This document shows positions 1 to 8,171 of a stretch of 64,000 nt of DNA, one piece after another. The notes under the pieces were generated by a model. It saw only the letters and a program-made list of their open reading frames with translations, had not been told where the DNA came from and did not search any database. Positions within the stretch are counted from its first letter, which is position 1, and the number at the start of each line of letters is the position of its first letter. The translations under genes were made by a program, and so were the position numbers. This DNA comes from Gordonia rubripertincta (GTDB taxonomy: Bacteria > Actinomycetota > Actinomycetes > Mycobacteriales > Mycobacteriaceae), in contig NZ_CP136136.1 of NCBI RefSeq assembly GCF_038024875.1, positions 1,674,001-1,738,000 of the forward strand, written 5' to 3'.

Positions 1-121
1 GATCACCAACCATCGACGCATGTGGTCAGACAACCGACCGGAGTGCCCCGATGCAAAGTCACAACGCGCGATCAAGCGATAGCGAACCAGTATCGGCCCA
101 GATCACACCGGATGAACGGCG

Positions 122-1075
122 TCATTCCCGAGGAATGCGGAGCTCCGTCACGACGGTCCGGGCCAGCTCGCCGATCGCGCGATCGACTTGCGGCAATGCA
201 GGCTCCGACCGTGCACTCCTGGTGAAGACCGCAACGGCCACCGGGAGCTCGCCGGGGAACTCGACGACGCCGACCTCGTTGCGGATCGCGACCAGAGTGC
301 CCGTCTTGCCCGCGACCGTGACCCGTCGGAACGGAAAGCCCGACGCCAGTCGGGAGGTGAAGACCTGACGACGCATGGTGTCCCTGATGAACGCGCACAT
401 CTCGGCCGACGCCGCGCGGTCGGTCCACACGGCGGACAGGAGCGTCGAGCAGTCCCGAGGCGTGGACGAACTCGTATAGGCGGCGTCGTAGGCGCTCACC
501 GTGGTGTCGCAGTCCGGGTCGGCGAGTGCGGCGAAAGCCTCTGCCACCGTGCTCGTTCCGGTCTCGCGCTGGAGTCTTTCGTGCAGTTCTGCGACCCCTC
601 CGACGATGCGCGTGCTCGTGGCACCGAGGCCGATGAGGTCCTCTCGGACGCGGTCGAGCCCGATCTCGTCGAGGAGGACGTCGGCGGCCACGTTGTCGGA
701 GACGGTCATCATCGAGGTGGCGAGATCGCGTCGGCTCAGGGTGATCGGGTCGCGCAACGCGGCCAGGCCCGTCGGTCCCTGCGCCCACCGGGTGGGATCG
801 ACGGTCACCGGCGAGGTCAGGTCGATCTCTCCGCGATCTGCGCTGCGGCACAACGAGATCAGGACAGCGAGCTTGTAGACCGATGCGAGAACCACCGGTG
901 CGTCGGCGTCGTAGGAGTAGCTGATCTGGGGCGAGCCGATCGTCGTCGCATGAAGCCAGCCGGAACAGCCGGCGTCGGCGAGGATCTCGGCGACGTTGCG
1001 GTCGATCCGATCTCTCACGTGGGCAGGCAGCTCACCCGGGCCGACGGTCACCCGGTCGCCTTGCTGATCTTCCAC
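122..1075 (-). CDS. Class A beta-lactamase-fold serine hydrolase
   Basis: A 317-residue penicillin-binding/beta-lactamase-fold enzyme. All three family motifs are visible with class A spacing: SVYK with the nucleophilic serine at residue 65, SDN at 126-128, and KTGT at 257-260. The usual omega-loop ExxLN is not obvious and no clear signal peptide is seen, so true beta-lactam hydrolysis is uncertain; a peptidase or housekeeping hydrolase role is possible. The start at 1075 overlaps the end of the LysR gene by 28 bases, implying co-transcription from upstream. A later GTG (about codon 9 to 11) is an alternative start. The LysR neighbour may regulate it, as AmpR-type regulators do, but that is inference. 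Confidence 0.85.
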   Translation of the reverse strand: MEDQQGDRVTVGPGELPAHVRDRIDRNVAEILADAGCSGWLHATTIGSPQISYSYDADAPVVLASVYKLAVLISLCRSADRGEIDLTSPVTVDPTRWAQGPTGLAALRDPITLSRRDLATSMMTVSDNVAADVLLDEIGLDRVREDLIGLGATSTRIVGGVAELHERLQRETGTSTVAEAFAALADPDCDTTVSAYDAAYTSSSTPRDCSTLLSAVWTDRAASAEMCAFIRDTMRRQVFTSRLASGFPFRRVTVAGKTGTLVAIRNEVGVVEFPGELPVAVAVFTRSARSEPALPQVDRAIGELARTVVTELRIPRE

Positions 1076-1929
1076 AGTGCGGCCGTCGCCACGTCGGCCA
1101 CCTCGCCGAGCGCAGACTCCCGGTAGACGACGCGGAGTCGCAGTGCTGTTGCGTCACGCCCGATGGGCAGGCAGCTAATGGAGTCCAGCGATGCGAGGCG
1201 TTGCGCGTCGGCCGTCAGACCGAAGGCTCCGCTGCCGGCGACGGCGGCCACCAGGTGTTCGGACGACGAGCTGGGCAGAATGCGTGGATCGAGCCCGGAT
1301 TCGCGGAGGCGGTCGATCAGCTGATCATGTGCGGGTGGATTCGCCGCGCGCGATGGGTGGCAGAGGTCGAGTCCGGCCAGTTGTCGCAACCGCGGACGCA
1401 CCGTGGTGGTCACCGGATGGTTTGCGGGTACGACCACGTGGCGACGAAACACAACGATCGGACCGGTGGCGAGAGTGCCAGTGACACAGGGAGCGTCGAC
1501 GATCGCGAGGTCGAGCGTGCCCGCGGATACCTGCTCGACCAGACTCACCGCAGTTGCACTCAGCATCTCCTGGCCGGAGGACACGTCACCGAGACGTTGT
1601 GCGACTGCCGCAATCGCCACGGCACCGGCGAGAGGCACTGCACCCCAACGCAGCACCTCGGATCCGTGGTGAAGGTGTCGGGCTTCACCGAGGAACCGCG
1701 CTGCGTCGTCGATGAGAAGACGTGCGCGGGGCAGCAGGTCGCGGCCCGCGTCGGTGAGTTCGGCGCCGCGGGAGGTACGTCGGATCAGCTGGACCCCGAG
1801 CTCCTTCTCCAGGCGTCTCAGCCCCTGAGACACCGGTGGCTGCGTCATCTCCAGCCGAGCAGCCGCGTCCCCGAAGTGGCCTTCCTCGGCGACGGCGACG
1901 AAGAACCGCAGGTGCCTGACGAGATCCAC
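1048..1929 (-). CDS. LysR-family transcriptional regulator
   Basis: A 293-residue LysR regulator. The N-terminal winged helix is clear (the stretch PPVSQGLRRLEKELG is the recognition helix region, about residues 31-45), followed by a periplasmic-binding-like effector domain to about residue 290. Length is normal for the family. It sits upstream of, and overlaps by 28 bases, the serine hydrolase on the same strand, so it probably controls or is co-expressed with that gene. The effector is unknown. The 158 bases upstream (1930-2087) separate it from the HD hydrolase gene on the same strand and presumably hold its promoter. Confidence 0.9.
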   Translation of the reverse strand: MDLVRHLRFFVAVAEEGHFGDAAARLEMTQPPVSQGLRRLEKELGVQLIRRTSRGAELTDAGRDLLPRARLLIDDAARFLGEARHLHHGSEVLRWGAVPLAGAVAIAAVAQRLGDVSSGQEMLSATAVSLVEQVSAGTLDLAIVDAPCVTGTLATGPIVVFRRHVVVPANHPVTTTVRPRLRQLAGLDLCHPSRAANPPAHDQLIDRLRESGLDPRILPSSSSEHLVAAVAGSGAFGLTADAQRLASLDSISCLPIGRDATALRLRVVYRESALGEVADVATAALWKISKATG

Positions 1930-2087
1930 GGGTTCCAGGATGGCACGGCGCCTTCGGCCGGCCTCGCAAACCCGCCACGGATGGGCGAATCTCTATCAGT
2001 GGCGAGCTGACCGTGAAACGGGCTTCTCAGACGGGCGACGGGTCCTTCTGCATTCGACCCGTCCGGGGGCCGGAGTGCTTGCGCCAC

Positions 2088-2684
2088 TCAGTCCGGCTGG
2101 AGGGACCGCAGTTCGGCTTCAAGATTGCATCGAGCACGCAACTCCCAGTTTTCGTATCCGAACGTGGTGTTGAGGATCCGTTCGAGGGCCAGGAAGTGCT
2201 CGAGTACCCGTGTCCGTCCAGCGCGGTAGACGCTGTCTTCGAATCTGGAATACTCATGTCTTACGTCGGCGCAGTATCTGGAGTATCGCGACGAATCGCT
2301 CGCCAGTATCGACAGGTCGGCGTCGCACAGAGCTGACGCGTTCAGGTCGGTCAGAGCAACGTTGTGACTGGCAGTCACACGAACCAGACGTGCGACTTCG
2401 GTCGCGCATGACCTACCCGCCAACATCGTCTCAGCTAGAACAGCAGATTGTTCCTCGTTGTCAGGAGCGCCGACATCGTAGATCGCATCGTGGAACCAGG
2501 CTGCAAGAGTTACGGCTTCGTGGTCGAAACTGGCACCTGCAGAACGGAACTCGTCCAGCGCGGTCAGCACGGTGCGCAGATGGTTGAGATCATGATATTT
2601 GCGGTGTGGTTCGCGCCATCTGGAGAGGAGTTGCTCTCGTTCGGCCTCGGTGAGATAGGGAGTCTGCGTAATGCCGTCACGCAT
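2088..2684 (-). CDS. HD-superfamily metal-dependent hydrolase
   Basis: A 198-residue protein with an HD-type metal site: RKYHDLNH near residue 30, then WFHDAIYD near 65 and a later D within NASALCDADLSILA. This pattern is that of the COG4339-type predicted HD phosphohydrolases of about 190-210 residues; the substrate is not known for the family. It is the last gene of a minus-strand chain: its ATG at 2684 lies inside the 3' end of the preceding 110-residue gene (8-base overlap), so it is likely translated from the same message. Base composition is more A+T-rich than the flanking core genes. The linkage to ESX substrates is seen; a role as toxin or modifier would be inference. Confidence 0.75.
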   Translation of the reverse strand: MRDGITQTPYLTEAEREQLLSRWREPHRKYHDLNHLRTVLTALDEFRSAGASFDHEAVTLAAWFHDAIYDVGAPDNEEQSAVLAETMLAGRSCATEVARLVRVTASHNVALTDLNASALCDADLSILASDSSRYSRYCADVRHEYSRFEDSVYRAGRTRVLEHFLALERILNTTFGYENWELRARCNLEAELRSLQPD

Positions 2685-3009
2685 GGAACTCCCCCTTGGG
2701 GAGTCGGGGTCGTGCCGTCGCCGGCCAGCCTTGAGGGGGCGTCGTTATCGTCCAGTTGTCTGGCACTCGGCTGAAGTCCATCCAACGGCCGTGGCCGAGG
2801 TACAGGGAGTAGGCCTCCTCATCAGGAAAGTTTCCCATTCGAATGTAAATGGTGAACCCAACAGCATCGCCAACGTACCAGGAGCGGTCCTGAGGGTCGG
2901 CCACAAAATCGATTCGCGTGGACAATGCTTGCTCAAGATCGACAACGGAGGATGCTCGACTAACCAATTTAAACTCCTTAGTCGTCAATTCGAGCTGAAC
3001 TGACCGCAT
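2677..3009 (-). CDS. Unrecognised 110-residue protein in the ESX-associated block
   Basis: I do not recognise this protein. The start is placed at the ATG at 3009 (MRSVQLELTTKEF); an open frame continues upstream but lies within the preceding gene. It has no signal peptide or membrane segment, many aromatic residues and acidic patches, and a middle section (SWYVGDAVGFTIYIRM) that looks like alternating beta strands. Size, composition and position directly after an LpqN-like gene resemble immunity or small accessory proteins of secreted-effector loci, but no family match is claimed. It overlaps the LpqN-like gene by 32 bases and the HD gene by 8, so all three are probably one operon. The DNA is A+T-rich: 27 of 60 bases are G or C at 2821-2880. 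Confidence 0.6.
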   Translation of the reverse strand: MRSVQLELTTKEFKLVSRASSVVDLEQALSTRIDFVADPQDRSWYVGDAVGFTIYIRMGNFPDEEAYSLYLGHGRWMDFSRVPDNWTITTPPQGWPATARPRLPKGEFHA

Positions 3010-3517
3010 CGATGAGGGCGGTCCAGGTGGAAACATCCTCGGAACTCGTGGTTCCAGTGCACTGCAGAAGACATGCAACATTCGCGCGCTGGTATAGCTC
3101 GTATTTGCTGACTGCATACAACCACTGTCCGGCTGGATCGCGGAAACTCCCGGCTTGGATGCTGGCGCCCTGTGTTCGTGATGTGATCGGATACCGGTCT
3201 GCGCGTTGTTCGGTCCAATCGGGGAGTGATCGCGCCTCTACGAAAGCATGGTCGAACAAGTCATTGACATCAACCGTCGAATCGACGATGAACCTGGTCA
3301 AGACGACGGCCACATTGTCTCTGAAGGCGGTTTCCGTTCCTTGATATGCGGAGAACAAGGCAAAAAATCCCAATTTGAAGCCCGAGGGGTCGGGCCGGAA
3401 CCTGGCAGGGTCGACGTCGAGGCGAACGTCTCCGGCGATAGTGCGTGGATCTACTACGCGGGCGTGGGAGACTGCCATCCGGTGAAGGCGCTCGTAAATG
3501 GACCACTCGTTACTCAA
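2978..3517 (-). CDS. LpqN/LpqT-like protein without signal peptide
   Basis: A 179-residue protein whose middle and C-terminal parts look like the Lpp-LpqN domain: NVAVVLTRF, then ARSLPDWTEQ, then QGASIQAGSFRD and LLQCTGTT, the usual order in mycobacterial LpqN/LpqT proteins. Unlike LpqN it has no signal peptide or lipobox, so it would be cytosolic or exported by another route. The start is doubtful: the longest frame opens with TTG at 3517, which lacks a well-placed ribosome site, while an ATG lies 13 codons later at 3478. It follows ESX-type substrate genes on the same strand and overlaps the next gene by 32 bases. LpqN-like proteins are repeatedly found near type VII secreted proteins, which fits this context. 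Confidence 0.65.
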   Translation of the reverse strand: MSNEWSIYERLHRMAVSHARVVDPRTIAGDVRLDVDPARFRPDPSGFKLGFFALFSAYQGTETAFRDNVAVVLTRFIVDSTVDVNDLFDHAFVEARSLPDWTEQRADRYPITSRTQGASIQAGSFRDPAGQWLYAVSKYELYQRANVACLLQCTGTTSSEDVSTWTALIDAVSSARIDD

Positions 3518-3549
3518 TCGAACAAACCGCCAATCTCCTTACCGAAACT

Positions 3550-3609
3550 GGCTCTTCCGGAACGACGGTGCGTAGAACCCGTTCTACGCACCGTCGTTCC
3601 GGAAGAGCC
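3550..3609. repeat. Perfect 29-bp inverted repeat with 2-base spacer
   Basis: The left arm is 3550-3578 (starting GGCTCTTCCGG), the spacer is CC at 3579-3580, and the right arm is 3581-3609; the arms are exact reverse complements. On the minus strand the right arm codes for the last residues of the shifted frame ending at 3584 (GLFRNDGA, then TAG), so coding sequence runs into the repeat and is then mirrored. It could be an unusually large transcription terminator, a fold-back rearrangement scar, or an assembly artefact. No T-run follows on either strand. Confidence 0.9.
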
Positions 3610-3730
3610 CGTAATAGTTGCGTGTCTCCGCGTCGGTCAATGATGCATCGGGGTAGTTGGGTAGGCCAAGAGAGGCGATACCGAACACGCCGGCGTATGT
3701 TCCATCGAAGGCGCTGGGCGGAATCAGCTC
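3584..3730 (-). pseudogene. Out-of-frame C-terminal fragment of the ESX effector
   Basis: A 48-codon open stretch in the -1 frame relative to the end of the preceding gene. It reads ELIPPSAFDG at the start and RNYYGLFRNDGA before a TAG at 3584. No ATG, GTG or TTG lies in this frame between the nearest upstream in-frame stop and the conserved-looking start, so it is unlikely to be an independent gene. It overlaps the last codons (GELNPS) of the 167-residue ESX protein, and a one-base shift there would join the two as GE-LIPPS. I read it as a frameshifted or eroded continuation. The last codons lie inside the 29-bp inverted repeat. Confidence 0.5.
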
Positions 3731-4227
3731 GGGTTCAGTTCGCCATCCGCGGCTCTGATTGCTGCCGCCAAATCGTCGTCAGCAGCTTCTGCGTTGATCA
3801 GGAGTTGATTGACGCGGAGTTGGAGGGCAATACGATTGCCTTCCCTTTTCTCCATTTCCTCCTTCGATGCAACCGTCTGGAGAGTCGATCTGACGGTTCC
3901 GTCGTCGTCGATGGCAAAGTGATCCAGGAATGCATCGGCACGTATCTTTGCAAGCGCTTCTTTGATGGCCTCGATCTTCTGTGCTGCTGCGCGAGCCGCA
4001 TTGGCGATAGCCGAGACCTGGTTGCCATGGACGTCGAAATCGACTCGCGTGCGTCCTACTGATCGCTTGGCGGCGGCCGCTGCATCTCCGTCCCACGTAG
4101 AGAAGGTGTCGAGATTCTTGAGGTTGGCAGACTGGGTGCTGCAGTGATCGGCCTGGTCTGCGCAGACGCTGAAGACAGCCTCGATGTCTGCGACACTCCA
4201 GCGGTCGATGTCGGATATGGAGATCAC
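3724..4227 (-). CDS. ESX (type VII) secretion substrate domain, probably truncated effector
   Basis: A 167-residue, mainly helical protein. It opens with SDIDRWSVADIE, has a WxG motif (TWDGDAA, about residue 45) and continues with long amphipathic helices. This is the pattern of the N-terminal targeting domain of large mycobacterial ESX-associated proteins, which normally continue into an alpha/beta hydrolase (DUF1023-type) or other effector domain. Here the frame ends at GELNPS. A plausible continuation exists in the -1 frame (3584-3730), so the gene looks frameshifted and shorter than its relatives. The GTG start at 4227 overlaps the stop of the preceding EspC-like gene as GTGA, so the pair is translationally coupled, as expected for partner subunits of a secreted heterodimer. 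Confidence 0.7.
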   Translation of the reverse strand: MISISDIDRWSVADIEAVFSVCADQADHCSTQSANLKNLDTFSTWDGDAAAAAKRSVGRTRVDFDVHGNQVSAIANAARAAAQKIEAIKEALAKIRADAFLDHFAIDDDGTVRSTLQTVASKEEMEKREGNRIALQLRVNQLLINAEAADDDLAAAIRAADGELNPS

Positions 4228-4580
4228 AGGTTCAGTGGGCGGTGCCCGTCGCCTTCGTCATTGATGCGAGGCGAGAAGGCTTCTCGAGTATTCAGCACTG
4301 TGGCGGCTTCTGCGTCTTGCGCATCGTAGGTGTTGGCGGCCGAGACGAACCCCGCCCCATGCTGGCCGAGTCGCGCCGTAACGGACTGAGCAGAAGCTTG
4401 CAGGGTCTCAAGCTTCTCAGCGAGTGCTTTGGCTGAGGCGCCGACCCAGCCGGTTTCGGCTGCCTCGGCCACCTGCCGAAAACCTCCCTCGAATGTGCCC
4501 GCTGACTCGACGTGCCAACCACCCAGTTGGTGGCCTCCATACCTCAACTCGACAAGATCAACCGATACTTTGTCGCTCAC
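4224..4580 (-). CDS. EspC/WXG100-like type VII secretion protein
   Basis: A 118-residue helical-hairpin protein of the EspC (DUF2580)/WXG100 type. The first helix ends near GWVGASAKAL (a WxG turn) and the second carries YDAQD, which fits the YxxxD/E export signal of ESX substrates. The GTG start at 4580 is preceded by a GGGGGAAG ribosome site. It is the first gene of the minus-strand block 4580-2088 and overlaps the larger ESX protein by four bases, consistent with export as a pair. No ESX secretion machinery (EccB, C, D, MycP) lies in the window, so export would depend on a locus elsewhere. Confidence 0.75.
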   Translation of the reverse strand: MSDKVSVDLVELRYGGHQLGGWHVESAGTFEGGFRQVAEAAETGWVGASAKALAEKLETLQASAQSVTARLGQHGAGFVSAANTYDAQDAEAATVLNTREAFSPRINDEGDGHRPLNL

Positions 4581-4651
4581 ACTTCCCCCGAAGTCGATTA
4601 GTCATTACAGATCCAAGCCCGAAGCCTAGTAGGCGGCCGCAGTGGAGACGG

Positions 4652-4674
4652 ATCCACGGGGACTCGCTGTGGAT
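4652..4674 (-). terminator. Weak hairpin downstream of nuoN
   Basis: A six-base stem (ATCCAC/GTGGAT) with an 11-base loop lies 46 bases beyond the nuoN stop and ahead of the EspC-like gene. It is the only hairpin I could see between the nuo operon and the ESX block. The stem is short, so termination here is a guess. Confidence 0.25.
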
Positions 4675-4719
4675 ACGATGCGCAACCGGAGGCACCGGCG
4701 ACACCGACTGGCGTGAGGG

Positions 4720-6537
4720 TCAGCGCAGGAACGTCGCGGCCGCGTCGGCGAGGTCGAGGAGCGGTTGCGGGAAGATGCCGAGAACGACGGTGGCCAGCGT
4801 GCAGATCGCGATGCCCGTGGTGGTGAGGATGCTCGGCTTCACGACGTGCGGTGCGTCGTGGGAAGGGACGTCGTCGAAGAACATGGCGACGATGATGCGG
4901 ATGTAGACGTAGGCGGCGATCGCGCTGCTGATGACGCCGATGACCACCAGGACTCCGCCGCCGTTGCCGGCGACTGCGGCGAAGACGTCGAACTTGGCGA
5001 TGAACCCGCTTGTCAGCGGGATGCCCGCGAACGACAGCAGATAGACCGCGAACATGGCGCCGACCAAGGGGTACCGACGGCCGAGACCCGACCACTGGGT
5101 GAGGTCGGTGGCCTCGCGGCCGGACAGGTGCGGGTTGCGAACCGTCGCCGTGGTGCCGTGGATCGCGGCCGTGCGTGCCGATGTGCTGGTACCCGAAGTT
5201 GTCGTGTCCGAAGCTGTCGTGTCCGAAGGTGCTGTGTCACAGTCGGGTTCGCGGATCACTGCCACCATGGCGAAGGCGCCGAGCGTCGTGAAAGCGTAGG
5301 CCGCCAGGTAGAAGAGCGTTGCGCCGAGACCCGCGTCGTCGAAGGCGATCAGGCCGAGCAGGATGAAACCGGCGTGCGCGATCGACGAGTAGGCGAGCAT
5401 CCGCTTCACGTCGCTCTGCGTCACGGCCATCACCGACGCGATGACCATCGACGCGATCGCGACCGCCCACAGTGCAGGCTCCCACTGGTCGCGCAGCGCA
5501 CCGAAACCGACGTAGAAGACGCGGAGCAACGCACCGAACGCGGCAACCTTGGTGGCCGACGCCATGAACGCGGTGACCGGGGTCGGGGCGCCCTGGTAGA
5601 CGTCGGGAATCCACGAATGGAACGGCACCGCACCGACTTTGAACAACAGCCCGACCGCCAGCATGGCGAGCCCGATCAGCGCCAGCGTGGTGTCCCCGCC
5701 GGTCCCGGCGACATCGGTGAGCGACGCCCCGATCGTCGACAGGTTCAGTGAGCCGGTCGCTCCGTAGACGAAGGCCGCGCCGAACAGGAAGAAGGCCGAC
5801 GAGAAGGCGCCCAGCAGGAAGTACTTGAGCGATGCCTCCTGCGAGATGAGCCGCCGACGCCGCGCCAGTCCGCACAACAGGTAGAGGGGCAGCGAGAAGA
5901 CTTCCAGTGCAATGAACATGGTGAGCAGATCGCCGCAGGCGGGGAACAGCATCATGCCGCCGACCGCGAGCAGGGCGAGCGGGAACACCTCGGTCGTCAC
6001 GGCCCCGGCGCGGGTCGCCTCGAATTCGGCGTCGGTGTTGGGCACCGACGCGCCGGACGGTGTGAACATGTCCGCGTCGACGCCGCCGCCGTTGAGACCT
6101 GCTCTGCCGGACTGATCGTCGTTGACCCCGGCCCCGGCCAGGGTGCGCATGGTGACCGGTGCGACGACCCGCTCGAGTCGCCGTTCGGCCATGAACCCGA
6201 CCGCGATGATCGCGATGATCAGCAGGAGTCCCTGCAGATACAGGGTCGGACGGTCCATCACAACGGCACCCGACATCGCGAACTGGCCGTTCGCGCCGTC
6301 CGCCGTCTGTGCGGCCGTGACGGTGGCCAGAGCGGCGAGGGCGACGACGAGCCCGCCCAGCGAAAGCCCCAGTTGCAGCGAGTACCTCGATCTACGCGGG
6401 GCGAAGGCCTCGACCAGGACCCCGATGACACCCGCGCCGAACACGATCAGCATGGGTGACAGCGCGGCGTATTCGACGCTCGGGGTTTCGATCGCGGCCA
6501 GCGGTGTCGTACTCAGAGCAACCAGAGACGTGGTCAT
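4720..6537 (-). CDS. nuoN: NADH-quinone oxidoreductase subunit N
   Basis: Membrane subunit of respiratory complex I, one of three antiporter-like proton-pumping subunits. The 605 residues carry many hydrophobic helices and family signatures such as KVGAVPFHSWIPDVYQGAPT (about residues 316-335) and YSSIAHAGFILLGL. It is longer than many NuoN proteins because two hydrophilic inserts interrupt it: one near residues 130-180, and a Ser/Thr/Asp-rich one near 430-475 with a degenerate tandem repeat (SDTTASDTTTSGTSTS). The ATG at 6537 overlaps the nuoM stop as ATGA. It is the last gene of the nuo operon. Confidence 0.95.
   Translation of the reverse strand: MTTSLVALSTTPLAAIETPSVEYAALSPMLIVFGAGVIGVLVEAFAPRRSRYSLQLGLSLGGLVVALAALATVTAAQTADGANGQFAMSGAVVMDRPTLYLQGLLLIIAIIAVGFMAERRLERVVAPVTMRTLAGAGVNDDQSGRAGLNGGGVDADMFTPSGASVPNTDAEFEATRAGAVTTEVFPLALLAVGGMMLFPACGDLLTMFIALEVFSLPLYLLCGLARRRRLISQEASLKYFLLGAFSSAFFLFGAAFVYGATGSLNLSTIGASLTDVAGTGGDTTLALIGLAMLAVGLLFKVGAVPFHSWIPDVYQGAPTPVTAFMASATKVAAFGALLRVFYVGFGALRDQWEPALWAVAIASMVIASVMAVTQSDVKRMLAYSSIAHAGFILLGLIAFDDAGLGATLFYLAAYAFTTLGAFAMVAVIREPDCDTAPSDTTASDTTTSGTSTSARTAAIHGTTATVRNPHLSGREATDLTQWSGLGRRYPLVGAMFAVYLLSFAGIPLTSGFIAKFDVFAAVAGNGGGVLVVIGVISSAIAAYVYIRIIVAMFFDDVPSHDAPHVVKPSILTTTGIAICTLATVVLGIFPQPLLDLADAAATFLR
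5185..5237. repeat. Short tandem repeat inside nuoN
   Basis: Roughly three degenerate 15-base units of the form GTTGTCGTGTCCGAA encode the Ser/Asp/Thr-rich loop of NuoN. The unit length is a multiple of three, so copy-number change would keep the frame. Confidence 0.5.
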
Positions 6538-8171
6538 CGGTGAGCCTCCGCATCGGTGGTCGCGCCGGCGGGCCGGTCATGGGCGGGGTCCGCGACAGCG
6601 GGTTCGGGATCGGTGACCCCGACCGTGGTCAGGGTGCTCTGCACGGCCGGATCGATCAGGTCGATCATCGGCTTCGGATACACACCCAGGGCGATGAGCA
6701 GAGCGAGCAGCGGGACGACGACGGCCAGTTCGCGGCCGGCGAGGTCGCGAATCGGCGACGACCGCTCTTCGACGGGTTCTGCCGGCCCGCCCATCATCCG
6801 CTGGTAGGTCCACAGGATGTAGATGGCGGAGAGCACCAGTGCCGAACACGCGAGGACCGCTGCGATCGGGTAGCGAGTGAAGGTGCCGATGAGGACCAGG
6901 AACTCGCTGATGAACGGTGCGAGTCCGGGTAGCGACAGGGTCGCGAGACCCGCGACCAGGAAGGTCCCGGCGAGGACCGGGGCGACCTTCTGGACTCCGC
7001 CGTAGTCGGCGATCAGGCGACTGCCCCGCCGCGACACCAGGAACCCGGCGATGAGGAACAGTGCGGCCGTGGAGAGTCCGTGGTTGACCATGTACAGCGC
7101 CGAACCGGTCTGGCCCTGATCGGTCATCACGAAGATTCCCAGGATGATGAACCCGAAGTGGGATATCGACGTGTACGCGATCAGACGCATGACGTCGGTC
7201 TGGCCGATGGCCAGGATCGCGCCGTAGATGATGCTGACGACCGCGAGACCGCAGATCAACGGTGCGAAGTACTGGCTGGCGTCCGGGAACAGCTGCAGGC
7301 AGAACCGCAGCATCGCGAAGGTCCCGACCTTGTCGATGACGGCCATCATCAGCACTGCCGACGTCGGGGTGGCGGCGACCGCGGCATCGGGAAGCCATGA
7401 GTGCAGCGGCCACAGCGGGGCTTTGACCGCGAACGCGAACATGAAACCGAGGAACAGCAGTTTCGCGAGGCCGGTGGTGTCGTCGATCTGTCCGCTCGAC
7501 ACCGCGGCCACGACGTCGCCGAGCGCGAACGTCCCACCGCCGTCTGCGCCGACCCCGTTCTGCGCGGTCACCACGTACAGGCCGATCACCGCGGCGAGCA
7601 GCAGCAGACCGCCGAACAGGTTGTACAGCAGGAACTTCACCGCCGCACCGGAGCGATTGGGCCCGGTGCCGAAGCCGCCGATGAGGAAGTACATCGGGAT
7701 GAGCATGGCCTCGAAGATGATGTAGAAGAGCAGGATGTCCAGGGCGACGAAACTCATCAGCACCATCGCCTCGGTCGCGAGGAACAGTGCGAGATAGATG
7801 TGCGGGCCCTTCTGTGCCCGTCCACCGGAGTGATCCAGCGAACCGTCGGAGTCGGCGTCGTGCCAGCCGGCGAGCAACAGCAACGGCAGGAGGGCAGCGG
7901 TCAGCAGAATGAGGATCAGCCCGATTCCGTCGAGTCCCAGTGCGTATCGGGTTCCCAGTGCCGGAATCCAGCTCACGTCCTCGGTGAACTGATAGCGGTC
8001 ACCGGCCGGATCGAAACCGATCGCGAGACCGACGGCCAGGACGAGGACCCCGACGGTGATCGCGAAGGCGAACCACCGGGCCGCCGCGGGACGGTTCGCG
8101 GGGACGGCCAGAACGAGTGCCGCGCCCACCGCGGGCGCCAGCCAGAGGATCGTCAACCAGGGGATGTTCAC
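6534..8171 (-). CDS. nuoM: NADH-quinone oxidoreductase subunit M
   Basis: A 545-residue antiporter-like proton-channel subunit of complex I. Typical segments are KAPLWPLHSWLPDAAVAAPT-like (here KAPLWPLHSWLPDAAVAATP), MRLIAYTSISHFGFIILG and several long hydrophobic helices. The start is set at the GTG at 8171 (VNIPWLTILWLAP), which overlaps the nuoL stop as GTGA. The frame stays open further upstream, but only inside nuoL. It lies between nuoL and nuoN in the standard order. Confidence 0.95.
   Translation of the reverse strand: MNIPWLTILWLAPAVGAALVLAVPANRPAAARWFAFAITVGVLVLAVGLAIGFDPAGDRYQFTEDVSWIPALGTRYALGLDGIGLILILLTAALLPLLLLAGWHDADSDGSLDHSGGRAQKGPHIYLALFLATEAMVLMSFVALDILLFYIIFEAMLIPMYFLIGGFGTGPNRSGAAVKFLLYNLFGGLLLLAAVIGLYVVTAQNGVGADGGGTFALGDVVAAVSSGQIDDTTGLAKLLFLGFMFAFAVKAPLWPLHSWLPDAAVAATPTSAVLMMAVIDKVGTFAMLRFCLQLFPDASQYFAPLICGLAVVSIIYGAILAIGQTDVMRLIAYTSISHFGFIILGIFVMTDQGQTGSALYMVNHGLSTAALFLIAGFLVSRRGSRLIADYGGVQKVAPVLAGTFLVAGLATLSLPGLAPFISEFLVLIGTFTRYPIAAVLACSALVLSAIYILWTYQRMMGGPAEPVEERSSPIRDLAGRELAVVVPLLALLIALGVYPKPMIDLIDPAVQSTLTTVGVTDPEPAVADPAHDRPAGATTDAEAHR

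Noticed and set aside
1..121. A gene at the left edge
   Set aside because: No frame with a family motif or start was visible before the serine hydrolase stop; only short overlapping shadow frames are present.
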